From assembly GCA_030019435.1 (NCBI GenBank), contig JASEEV010000014.1, forward strand, positions 1-40,957: DNA of 40,957 bases, in the 5' to 3' direction. The first letter of the stretch is position 1. Every line of letters starts with the position of its first letter. The notes beneath the pieces were generated by a model. That model ran no database searches and was not told the DNA's origin. It was given only the letters and a program-made list of their open reading frames with translations. Position numbers and translations under genes: made by a program. This document shows positions 7,577 to 14,745 of the stretch, in pieces. This stretch comes from Methanocellales archaeon. GTDB taxonomy: Archaea > Halobacteriota > UBA148.

Positions 7577-7581
7577 TGAGG
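7568..7581. repeat. Perfect 14-bp palindrome across the HEPN stop codon
   Basis: CCTCACTAGTGAGG is fully self-complementary, and the TAG stop (7574-7576) is at its centre. It could be a protein-binding site or, as RNA, pair between two transcripts; as a hairpin it would have almost no loop. Confidence 0.6.
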
Positions 7582-7666
7582 ATGTGATAAAGGGGTCTCA
7601 TTAGACAAATGTCGATCGAGGTGGAGTGAGCCTGCTCGACTCCCGCTTTTCCATCCAAAATTTAAT

Positions 7667-7733
7667 CCTTATGTAAGGTTTACTTTGCAAAACGGAAAGC
7701 TTTATATACTTTATGTAACTAATACCTTACTGA
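7667..7733 (+). promoter_or_regulatory. Promoter and operator-like repeats of the DUF2178/XRE operon
   Basis: A strong BRE/TATA element (GGAAAGCTTTATATACT; AAGCTTTATATA at 7697-7708) is followed about 30 bp later by the start codon, so the transcript has little or no leader. Flanking it are CCTTATGTAAGG (7667-7678, dyad) with adjoining GTAAGGTTTAC, and GTAACTAATACCTTAC downstream. The GTAAGGT/ACCTTAC arms are inverted copies on either side of the TATA box. The XRE protein encoded at the end of this operon is the likely ligand. Confidence 0.6.
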
Positions 7734-7737
7734 AGTG

Positions 7738-8133
7738 ATGAAAATGGTAGAGAAAAATGACGAGAAGAGGTACAGATTCTATTTAGTTTTGTCAATGGCG
7801 ATCGCAGTAATTGGGGTGCTTGTTGCAGTAGTGAAGGCGAATCCCATAATTGGAGCAATGGCAGTGGGTGTTGCCATCGTAGTTATAACCAGCGCCAAGA
7901 AGTATAGAGTCATAACGACCGATGAACGAATACAGAAAATCAGTAATAGAGCGGGCTGCGCAACCTTTGTGTTCTTCACCTTGGGTTTTATGCTGTTATA
8001 CATGCTGAACTTTGTTCATCCCTTTGTAAAGCCGATGAGTTCTGAGGCTGTCGGGTCTTGCTTAGGTTTTATCTCAATCTTAATGCTCTACTGCTACCTC
8101 ACATTTTACGGCTACTACAAAAGAAAGATGTGA
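7738..8133 (+). CDS. DUF2178-type membrane protein 1
   Basis: A 131-aa protein with about four hydrophobic helices (YLVLSMAIAVIGVLVAVV, IIGAMAVGVAIVVI, CATFVFFTLGFMLLYML and CLGFISILMLYCYLTFYG). A cytoplasmic loop contains the motif TTDERIQKISNRAG (TDER...AG), the signature of DUF2178. An upstream in-frame GTG (7735) and a downstream ATG (7744) are alternative starts. It is first in a three-gene unit DUF2178-DUF2178-XRE, an arrangement common in archaea. The function of the family is unknown; a membrane sensor working with the XRE regulator is an inference. Confidence 0.8.
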   Translation: MKMVEKNDEKRYRFYLVLSMAIAVIGVLVAVVKANPIIGAMAVGVAIVVITSAKKYRVITTDERIQKISNRAGCATFVFFTLGFMLLYMLNFVHPFVKPMSSEAVGSCLGFISILMLYCYLTFYGYYKRKM

Positions 8134-8142
8134 GGGATTGAT

Positions 8143-8526
8143 ATGGAATTAAAAAGAAGTAAAACCCATTTCATCTGGGCTTCTGCAATGATGCTGCTTG
8201 GCATAGTCCTGTTTACAATATTCGATCTCGCATTTCTTGGAATGGGCATCACCTTCGCTGGCTTGATGTTAATTTTTATTGGCATATATTGGGCAAGTAA
8301 ACACAAGACAGAGATTCCAAGTGACGAAAGATATATGAGAATCAATGAAAAAGCGGGTTTCAATGCATTTTGGACTACCATAGGAATTTTAGCGGTTTTG
8401 GTGTACGTGGATGTCTATTTCCCATTAGGTCTGAAATTTAGAGAGTTTGTTACGATAATTTGGTCTGTTGGGATGTTCTCATTCATTGTATATCGCTTTT
8501 ACTACGATAAAAAGGGCTTCAAATGA
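8143..8526 (+). CDS. DUF2178-type membrane protein 2
   Basis: A 127-aa paralogue of the preceding gene, with four hydrophobic segments. It has the same loop motif in the form PSDERYMRINEKAGFNAF near residues 59-76, so the pair arose by duplication. It ends in a basic tail (YYDKKGFK). It starts 9 bp after the first DUF2178 gene and overlaps the XRE gene by 4 bp (ATGA), indicating coupled translation. Confidence 0.82.
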   Translation: MELKRSKTHFIWASAMMLLGIVLFTIFDLAFLGMGITFAGLMLIFIGIYWASKHKTEIPSDERYMRINEKAGFNAFWTTIGILAVLVYVDVYFPLGLKFREFVTIIWSVGMFSFIVYRFYYDKKGFK

Positions 8527-8714
8527 AAAACAAACTCAAAGTATTCAGGGCGATGCATGACTTAACGCAGGAGGATCTCGCTGAAAAAGTGGAAGTTACC
8601 CGTCAGACCATCAACGCCATAGAAAAGGGGAGGTATGACCCCTCTTTAACATTGGCGTTCAAACTTGCGAATCTGTTCAAAGTAAAAATTGAGGAGTTGT
8701 TCATTTACGAGTGA
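8523..8714 (+). CDS. XRE/Cro-family small transcriptional regulator
   Basis: A 63-aa single-domain HTH protein. LTQEDLAEKVEVTRQTINAIEKGRYDPSLTLAFKLANLF matches the classic HTH_3 fold, with recognition helix TRQTINAIE, and the ending KIEELFIY is typical of small archaeal XRE regulators. It is coupled to the DUF2178 pair and probably binds the dyads around 7667-7729. It is convergent with the EamA transporter, leaving only one base between stop codons. Confidence 0.92.
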   Translation: MKNKLKVFRAMHDLTQEDLAEKVEVTRQTINAIEKGRYDPSLTLAFKLANLFKVKIEELFIYE

Positions 8715-8715
8715 T

Positions 8716-9588
8716 CTATTCAGTCTGTGCAAGCCATATTCCGAATATGATCAAGGCGCCGCATACGATCTGGTAGGGATGAACCGTTTCACCAAGGAGG
8801 ACGGATGCCTGGATGACCGCAAAGACGGGTATTAGAAACGTGAAAAAGTTTGTTTTGGATGCCTCCAACCTTCTGAGCACCTCAAAGTATAGTATGGTGC
8901 CAAGCACGGTGCAAAGGATCGCTAACGCAAATAGTATGCCCCATATGTTCATCGGGTATGTGAATCTTATGGGCTCTACTAAGGCGGAGACGACGTCTAA
9001 CAATATCGTTCCCATGAGGGTGCTGACCGCTAGGATGAGCAGCGGACTGTTATTTGCAACGATCTTTTTCCCGATGACCGTGTAGATGGAGTAGCATATC
9101 GCTGTGGACACGAGCATCAAATTGCCATAAAAGACCATTGAGCTGCTGAAGGTTGGAAGGTTGCCGTTGGTCGATATGATGGTGACGCCTGTCAACGAAA
9201 GCACTAAACCGGAGACCTTTCGACAGCCGAGCGATTCGCGCAGAAATATGGCTGCCAATATCAATGTGAAAGCTGGACTACTGTTCTGTAATATGCTCGC
9301 CATGGAGGCAGTTATGAAAAGCATGCCCATGTTTTGCAGTATATTTGGAATGGTGACGCCAACTATGCCCAATACAAGTAAAGTGGTGAAGTTATCCTTT
9401 GTGAACTCTTTGATCTGCCGCATCTCGAACTTGGTCAGTGCATATCCCACAAACATAATTGTGGCGATGGAAAATCGCAGAGAAGCTAGATAGATCGGCG
9501 TTACCTCGCTCAGTCCCACCTTGGTAAGCACGAACGACATCGACCAGAAGATTACCGCAATTAGGATCGCCACATAAGTTTTCAGCAT
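8716..9588 (-). CDS. EamA/DMT-family transporter
   Basis: A 290-aa integral membrane protein with about ten hydrophobic helices in two homologous halves. EamA-type signatures are ILIAVIFWSMSFVLTKVGLSEV at the start, LRFSIATIMF, and in the second half LCTVLGTILYFEVLRRLEASK...LIPVFAVIQASVLLGE. The ATG at 9588 gives the standard EamA N-terminus; an in-frame TTG at 9618 overlaps the upstream stop as TTGA and is an alternative. It is last in the sufS-fdhD-nadA-moeB-like operon. The substrate is unknown; in this setting cysteine, a cofactor precursor or a related metabolite is possible (inference). Confidence 0.9.
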   Translation of the reverse strand: MLKTYVAILIAVIFWSMSFVLTKVGLSEVTPIYLASLRFSIATIMFVGYALTKFEMRQIKEFTKDNFTTLLVLGIVGVTIPNILQNMGMLFITASMASILQNSSPAFTLILAAIFLRESLGCRKVSGLVLSLTGVTIISTNGNLPTFSSSMVFYGNLMLVSTAICYSIYTVIGKKIVANNSPLLILAVSTLMGTILLDVVSALVEPIRFTYPMNIWGILFALAILCTVLGTILYFEVLRRLEASKTNFFTFLIPVFAVIQASVLLGETVHPYQIVCGALIIFGIWLAQTE

Positions 9589-9614
9589 AAACTGCCTACG
9601 GTCTTTCGTCTTTA

Positions 9615-10361
9615 TCAAGATTTCTGGATATCAGAGCAGTCTGGGCAATCTGGATTTCTCCGCACGGAGATCTCCTCAAACTTCATGCTCTCCCCATCAT
9701 AGATGAGCAGCCTGTTTGCTAGTAGGCGACCGATCCCAGTCAGATATTTGATGACCTCTGTGGCTTGAATCACTGCGATCACGCCTGGAGTTGCCCCGAG
9801 CACGGGAAATCTCGTGGGGGGAGGACTCTCAGGGAAGATGCATCGTAGACATGCAGTCCTTCCTGGAATGATCGTGGTTGCCCTCCCCTCTAGACCATAT
9901 ATCGAGCCATGGACAAACGGTATCTTTTTCTCCACTGCCACACGGTTCAACAGATAGCGGGTGGGAAAATTGTCCATTCCATCCACGATCACGTTCGAGC
10001 CTTCAACCAAATCGAAGACGTTACTCTCAGTCATCGTGGTTTTTACGACCTCTACCGCCACATCAGGGTTGATCTGCGATAGTTTTTCCTTGGTAGAATC
10101 TACCTTGGCCCTGCCAATGTCCCTGTTCCAGTGTAGTATCTGCCTGTTCAGATTGCTGAGCTCTATCCTATCATCATCCACGATCTTGAGATGCCCAACA
10201 CCTGCCACCGCTAGAAAGACAGAGGATGTGGAGCCCAGACCGCCGGCACCGGCAATGAATACCCTGCTCCTTTTGAGCTTTCTTTGCCCCTCCTCCCCAA
10301 ATCCGGAAATCATCATCTGCCTATCATATCTCTTTTTGTCTGAGTCGGTCAATTTAACCAT
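9615..10361 (-). CDS. MoeB/ThiF-family E1-like adenylyltransferase
   Basis: A 248-aa protein with the Rossmann ATP-binding motif GAGGLGS (residues 38-44), the R..R.I.....DIG segment (73-83), MDNFPTRYLLN (129-139) and the two zinc CxxC motifs C171/C174 and C239/C242. Such enzymes adenylate the C-terminal Gly of a ubiquitin-like sulfur carrier (MoaD, ThiS, SAMP) for molybdopterin, thiamine or tRNA thiolation. No cysteine is seen in the usual catalytic loop (VLGATPGV near 188-194), so it looks more MoeB-like than ThiF/UBA-like. Its place in an operon with a cysteine desulfurase and FdhD fits molybdopterin sulfur chemistry. It starts 4 bp after nadA. Confidence 0.88.
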   Translation of the reverse strand: MVKLTDSDKKRYDRQMMISGFGEEGQRKLKRSRVFIAGAGGLGSTSSVFLAVAGVGHLKIVDDDRIELSNLNRQILHWNRDIGRAKVDSTKEKLSQINPDVAVEVVKTTMTESNVFDLVEGSNVIVDGMDNFPTRYLLNRVAVEKKIPFVHGSIYGLEGRATTIIPGRTACLRCIFPESPPPTRFPVLGATPGVIAVIQATEVIKYLTGIGRLLANRLLIYDGESMKFEEISVRRNPDCPDCSDIQKS

Positions 10362-10365
10362 TTTT

Positions 10366-11274
10366 TCACCTTGAAAGTTCGAGCATCCTTCCCATCGCTT
10401 CTCTAGCCTTATCGGCCACGCCTTTTCGGACGGTTACCTCTGGCTCTTCAGTCTCCAGTGCTCTCTCCACCTTTTCTAGCGTGTGCATTTTCATATGCGG
10501 GCAAACGGCATATTTGGAGAGCGGATAAAATCTCTTTCCTGGAATCTCCTTCTTAAGTCTGTGCAACAGTCCGACTTCGGTGCCTATCAAAAACTCCTTT
10601 CCTGCTGATGCTTTGCAATATCTGACCATACCACTCGTTGAGGCGATGTGGTCTGCTACTTCCTGAATTTCTGGCGTGCACTCAGGATGGACAACCAATT
10701 TAGCCTCTGGATGCCTTTTTCTCGCATCCGATAAATCCGCTCCAGTTATCTGATGATGTGTGGGGCATAATCCATATTCTGGAATGGAAATTATCTTCTT
10801 GTTCGTTCTCTGTCTAACATAGTGCGCTAGGTTATCATCCGGTCCAAACAAGATCAAATCAGAATCCATCGACTCTACTATCTGGGCGGCATTTGCAGAG
10901 GTACAAATACAATCAGCATGAGCTTTGTCCTCGGCTAACGTGTTTATGTACAGAACTACATCGGCATTGGGATATTTCCTCTTGGCTTCCAACAACTCTT
11001 CCGTCGTTAGCTGCTGAGCCATCGGGCAAATAGCCCCAAGGTCTGGTATCAAGACCTTTTTATCTGGATTTAGAATGGCTGCCGTCTCTGCCATGAAATC
11101 CACTCCACAGAACACTATCACGTCAGCATCCGTCTTTGATGCTTTCTGGGATAATCCCAGAGAATCACCAACAAAATCTGCTATATCCTGAATCTCGGGT
11201 CTTTGATAGTTATGGGCAAGAATAACTGCATTTTTCCTGTCCTTCAGTCTCTCGATGGTATTCGTTCTCGTCAC
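10366..11274 (-). CDS. nadA: Quinolinate synthase A
   Basis: A 302-aa enzyme that condenses iminoaspartate with dihydroxyacetone phosphate to quinolinate, the precursor of NAD. Family motifs: ILAHNYQRPEIQDIADFVGDSL (18-39), VFCGVDFMAETA (54-65), PDLGAICPMA (77-86), YINTLAEDKA, FGPDDNLA and HPEC. The [4Fe-4S] ligands are predicted as C83, C170 and C258, the three conserved cysteines of NadA. The start overlaps the fdhD stop by 4 bp. Being next to sufS suggests supply of sulfur for its cluster. nadB or aspartate dehydrogenase and nadC are not in the window. Confidence 0.97.
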   Translation of the reverse strand: MTRTNTIERLKDRKNAVILAHNYQRPEIQDIADFVGDSLGLSQKASKTDADVIVFCGVDFMAETAAILNPDKKVLIPDLGAICPMAQQLTTEELLEAKRKYPNADVVLYINTLAEDKAHADCICTSANAAQIVESMDSDLILFGPDDNLAHYVRQRTNKKIISIPEYGLCPTHHQITGADLSDARKRHPEAKLVVHPECTPEIQEVADHIASTSGMVRYCKASAGKEFLIGTEVGLLHRLKKEIPGKRFYPLSKYAVCPHMKMHTLEKVERALETEEPEVTVRKGVADKAREAMGRMLELSR

Positions 11275-12026
11275 CTTATCCTCTGTTCATTTGAATATAT
11301 GTTCATCCTCCTACCACGAACGAAGCCAATGACCGTTAATCCGGTCTTGTTGGCTATGTCTATAGCCAAACTTGTAGCAGCACCTCTGGAGGCGATGATC
11401 GGTATCTTTGCCCTTGAGCACTTCAAAGCCATATCAGAGGATATTCTTCCAGTGCATACCACGAAAGTATCTGGAAAATGGTGTTTTTTGACCAGTGCAT
11501 ATCCTATGACTTTGTCCAGGGCATTGTGTCTACCGATGTCCTCTGATATACAAATTCGCTCCCTTTTGGAACCCCCAAGAATGGCGCAGGAGTGTGTCCC
11601 CCTGGTCCTTTTGTGCAAATCAGATCTCAAAATCTCTTTCATACCTTCAAATACGAGCTTTCTGTCCAATTTCAACTTGGAGTCCACTTTTGGGAGCTTT
11701 GACTCATCCAGAAAGCTCGAAGTACCCCCGCAACCACTTACGATGACTTTTTTTGCAGCGAACGTTCTGACCGGATTCTTAGTTATCACCTTAGCTATAT
11801 CGCCACGTATTTTCATGGATTCTATGTCCTCCATGCTATCGATAACTCCTTCAGATAAAAGATGACCCACGACGAACTCTTTTTTCATTTGAGGGCTTAT
11901 CATAGCGGTTGCAAAGTGCCTGCCGTTTACAAAGATCGCTAATGCGACCTCCTTAGCGATCTCCTCCTCTAGCTCTGTACTGCGATCTCCATCCAATCTG
12001 AAATAATTCTTTAGCACGCTTTTCAT
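11271..12026 (-). CDS. fdhD: FdhD, formate dehydrogenase sulfurtransferase / Mo-cofactor chaperone
   Basis: A 251-aa FdhD. Family motifs are ALAIFVNGRHFATAMISP (28-45), VGHLLSEGVI (53-62), THSCAIL near 142, EDIGRHNALDKVIGYAL (residues about 157-173), CTGRISSDMA and IPIIASRGAATSLAIDIA. FdhD passes sulfur from a cysteine desulfurase to the molybdenum/tungsten bis-MGD cofactor of formate dehydrogenases. The mobile loop that carries a CxxC pair in the enterobacterial protein here reads SGCGGTSS with one cysteine only (C99). The gene starts at the base after the sufS stop, and overlaps nadA by 4 bp. It implies a formate dehydrogenase elsewhere in the genome. Confidence 0.95.
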   Translation of the reverse strand: MKSVLKNYFRLDGDRSTELEEEIAKEVALAIFVNGRHFATAMISPQMKKEFVVGHLLSEGVIDSMEDIESMKIRGDIAKVITKNPVRTFAAKKVIVSGCGGTSSFLDESKLPKVDSKLKLDRKLVFEGMKEILRSDLHKRTRGTHSCAILGGSKRERICISEDIGRHNALDKVIGYALVKKHHFPDTFVVCTGRISSDMALKCSRAKIPIIASRGAATSLAIDIANKTGLTVIGFVRGRRMNIYSNEQRIR

Positions 12027-13214
12027 CTAAACAGAACTCCTAGCTATCTCCTCAACGGTTCCCAGTAACGTTTCGATTTCCTCTTCAGTATTGTACAGAT
12101 ATAAAGATGCTCTGACCGTTCCTACGACACCAAGCTCTTTCATCAAAGGCATGCAGCAATGATGTCCGGATCTGACCATTATGTTTGAAACCTCATCGAG
12201 CATCAAGGCAACATCATGGGGGTTTAAGCGTTTGATGTTAAAGGAAATCACCCCTATTCGTTCTATGTAAGGATGATAGACCTCTACGTTTTCGATCTCC
12301 TCTAAGCCAAGGACGAGTTTTTTAGTCAATTTTCCCTCATGTTTTCTTATGTCGTCCATTCCGATCTTTTCCAAGTACTCAACGGCTACTCCAAGCCCGA
12401 TTCCATCGGCTATGTTCGGCGTACCAGCTTCAAATCTCTCATAAGTCTCCTTTAGTTTATAATCCTCTAGTGAGACATCATCCATCGTTCCCCCTCCTAT
12501 GGCAAGAGGCTCGATTTTTTCTAAAAGCGGCGTTCTCATGAACAAAACTCCAGTCCCAGTAGGACCAAGCATTTTGTGCCCTGCAAAAGCCAGGAAGTCG
12601 CAGCCAAGTTCTTTGACATCTACGGATAGATGTGGCACGGATTGGGCGCCATCCACCAGGAGCAAGGCATTGTTATCCTCACAGATCTTTGCCATCTCTT
12701 TTATCGGTGTTATCGAGCCCAGAACATTTGAAACATGTGTTATGGCAACCAACTTCGTCCTATCATCTATCACCTTTTCAAAATCCTCTAAGCGGAGAAC
12801 TCCGTTGTTTGGCTTGATGATCTCTAGCGCGACTCCGAATCTTTTCTTAACCCGTAACCATGGCATGAAATTGGAATGGTGCTCCACTATGCTTGTCACG
12901 ATCTTATCTTTTCTCTCCCATCCCAGCCCAGATGCGACTAAGTTTATTCCCTCTGTCGTATTCTTTGTAAAGACGATCTCCTCCTCTTTGGCATTGATGA
13001 AATCAGCAACTTTTATATGGGCTTCCTCGTAGAGGTGCGATGCTACCTGAGACAGCCTGTGAACCCCTCTCTCAACGTTTGCATTATAATCTCTATAGTA
13101 ACTTAGGACCGAGGCTACAACCGGCTCTGGTGTTAAGCTTGTAGCTGCGCTGTCCATATAAATTATTCCTTCACCCAAAATTGGGAAGTCCTCTCTGATC
13201 TTTTCTACATTCAT
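12027..13214 (-). CDS. sufS: Cysteine desulfurase, SufS type
   Basis: A 395-aa PLP enzyme, full length. It removes sulfur from cysteine as a persulfide for Fe-S cluster and cofactor synthesis. Motifs: YMDSAATSLTP (19-29), NTTEGINLVA (85-94), EHHSNFMPW (111-119), LLVDGAQS (185-192), the PLP lysine K214 in AGHKMLGPTGTG, and the active-site loop SGHHCCMPL with C353/C354. The length and RSGHHC loop place it in the group II (SufS) class. It heads the operon sufS-fdhD-nadA-moeB-like-EamA. Start ATG at 13214 has no clear Shine-Dalgarno. Confidence 0.96.
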   Translation of the reverse strand: MNVEKIREDFPILGEGIIYMDSAATSLTPEPVVASVLSYYRDYNANVERGVHRLSQVASHLYEEAHIKVADFINAKEEEIVFTKNTTEGINLVASGLGWERKDKIVTSIVEHHSNFMPWLRVKKRFGVALEIIKPNNGVLRLEDFEKVIDDRTKLVAITHVSNVLGSITPIKEMAKICEDNNALLLVDGAQSVPHLSVDVKELGCDFLAFAGHKMLGPTGTGVLFMRTPLLEKIEPLAIGGGTMDDVSLEDYKLKETYERFEAGTPNIADGIGLGVAVEYLEKIGMDDIRKHEGKLTKKLVLGLEEIENVEVYHPYIERIGVISFNIKRLNPHDVALMLDEVSNIMVRSGHHCCMPLMKELGVVGTVRASLYLYNTEEEIETLLGTVEEIARSSV

Positions 13215-13287
13215 TTATCACAACCATCCTCATGCTCTCCATTGGAGATGAACGATCTATATGTAACATGGACGGAAAGAAATACTT
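13215..13287. promoter_or_regulatory. Divergent promoter region sufS / larE-like
   Basis: 73 bp between divergent starts. A near-symmetrical TATA-like CTATATGTAA (13256-13265) lies about 28 bp before the larE-like ATG. It fits a leaderless transcript on that side, and on the other strand it may serve sufS with a longer leader. Confidence 0.45.
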
Positions 13288-14061
13288 ATGGGAGTGGATA
13301 CGAAAGTGGATGAAAAAGATGTGGAAGGCATGGATAGGATAAAAAGATATATGGAAAAATTTGAGAGTGAAAAGGTTGCCGTCTCCTACTCTGGGGGAGT
13401 TGACAGCTCTCTAGTTGCTTATGCAGCCAAGGAAATCGCAGATGCTGTTACGATTAAGTCGGAGTTCGCTCCCGATTACGTCATAGATGAGGCTAAGGAG
13501 TTTGCAGAAAAGTTTGGAATGAGACATAAAATTCTAAACATCAGTCTCCTTGACGATGAGATGAAGAACAACCCGACAAACAGGTGTTATCTCTGCAAGA
13601 AAAGGATCATCGAAGAGATAAAGGATCTGGGATACAATATCATCATGGATGGAACCAATGCAGATGACTTGGATGAGGATAGACCTGGACTAAAGGCTAA
13701 AGAGGAGGGGGACATCATTTCGCCACTGGCTGATCTTGGCTTGGGTAAAAGGGAAATAAGGAGGATCATGGCTGATGTTGATGAAAAGGTTGCAAGAAAA
13801 CCTTCAGAGTCTTGCTTGGCGACCAGGATTCCCTTTAACTCCGAAGTGACGCTGGAGCGATTAAAAAGGATAGAAAAAGCAGAGGAACTCATTAGATCGA
13901 TCGGTCTGAGCTTGGTCAGGGTGCGAGATCACTTCCCAGTGGCAAGGATAGAGGTCTCCAGAGATGAGTTTGACAAGGTGTTGGGTGCAGAGGACTTGGT
14001 CTCAGAGCTCAAACGTCTTGGGTACAAGTTTGTGATCGTGGACGTAAGGGGTGAAAGGTAA
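13288..14061 (+). CDS. larE: LarE-like ATP-dependent sulfur transferase (PP-loop)
   Basis: A 257-aa PP-loop ATPase with SGGVDSS at residues 35-41, DGTNADDLDEDRPGLKA (121-137) and the family motif PSESCLATRIP (172-182). LarE supplies sulfur to the pincer nickel cofactor precursor; related archaeal proteins may serve other thiolations. C176 sits at the sacrificial cysteine position, but the protein also has C100 and C103 (NRCYLCKK). Three cysteines suggest the version that uses a [4Fe-4S] cluster and need not be consumed (family knowledge applied here). An internal Met (13330) gives a shorter alternative start. No larB/larC is in view. It is divergent from sufS. Confidence 0.88.
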   Translation: MGVDTKVDEKDVEGMDRIKRYMEKFESEKVAVSYSGGVDSSLVAYAAKEIADAVTIKSEFAPDYVIDEAKEFAEKFGMRHKILNISLLDDEMKNNPTNRCYLCKKRIIEEIKDLGYNIIMDGTNADDLDEDRPGLKAKEEGDIISPLADLGLGKREIRRIMADVDEKVARKPSESCLATRIPFNSEVTLERLKRIEKAEELIRSIGLSLVRVRDHFPVARIEVSRDEFDKVLGAEDLVSELKRLGYKFVIVDVRGER

Positions 14062-14682
14062 TCAAAACTCGCTGATCAATTTTTTCGCCCATTGGAGCTT
14101 TTTCTGCTTGACTTCGCTTACATTGGAATCCTCAAAATCAAAGCCGATTAATGCAATGCTCTCGGCACCAAATTCTTTTGCGAGAAAAACGCACCTATCG
14201 CCATCCGTGAATCCTCCAAAGTTGTGAACGTTTTTTAGTGGCACAGATTGCGTACTTCCAATGACGTTGTTCAGCGATGGCACATATTGCTTCATAGCAG
14301 GGATGTCATCGCCATGTGCATGCACCACTATGACGCTCCCAAGTCGGTCTGCGCTGATGATATCCTCCATGCACCCATCTAGGTCCGTGACGACGATATC
14401 CGGAACTATGCCATTTTTCAGAAGGACGGATGTTGCGCCATCTGCAGCCATGACCACACGATCAGACACATCGATGCTCCTGAGCTCCTCTTCCAACAAG
14501 GGTGCGTTTCCACATATGATGACGTGCCTTCGATAAATCAACTCGGACAATCTCTGGACGTTAAGCGAACGATTTCCGATGAGTTTAGATAATAAACGTG
14601 CAGCTTCTTCGTCCTTGCTCCTGTCAAAACCGAAATCATCCAAAATTTCCTGATAAATCGGCTCCCATTCCTCGAAGTTCAT
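14062..14682 (-). CDS. mptE: 6-hydroxymethyl-7,8-dihydropterin pyrophosphokinase, MptE family
   Basis: A 206-aa protein of the archaeal MptE (DUF115) family, which pyrophosphorylates hydroxymethyl-dihydropterin on the way to methanopterin or folate. Motifs: VIICGNAPLLEEEL near 54-67, MAADGATSVLL (78-88), VPDIVVTDLDG (93-103), VHAHGDDIPAM (120-130), NFGGFTDGDRCVFLA and ALIGFDFE. The N-terminus (FEEWEPIYQEILDDFGFDRSKDEEAA) is the usual helical start. It suggests a tetrahydromethanopterin C1 pathway. Its stop is directly adjacent to that of the convergent larE-like gene. Confidence 0.94.
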   Translation of the reverse strand: MNFEEWEPIYQEILDDFGFDRSKDEEAARLLSKLIGNRSLNVQRLSELIYRRHVIICGNAPLLEEELRSIDVSDRVVMAADGATSVLLKNGIVPDIVVTDLDGCMEDIISADRLGSVIVVHAHGDDIPAMKQYVPSLNNVIGSTQSVPLKNVHNFGGFTDGDRCVFLAKEFGAESIALIGFDFEDSNVSEVKQKKLQWAKKLISEF

Positions 14683-14745
14683 GGTATATCGTATCCAGAT
14701 TTTAGCTTATCATAAGTTAAATGTGTTCTTCGGGGTCGACAAAAA

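Noticed and set aside
7600-7660. Possible tRNA-like segment (CTCGACTCCCGC) after the HEPN gene
   Set aside because: No acceptor stem, D-arm or anticodon arm can be formed around it.
8523-8714. XRE gene as antitoxin of a type II toxin-antitoxin system
   Set aside because: Its operon partners are DUF2178 membrane proteins, a recurring non-toxin arrangement.
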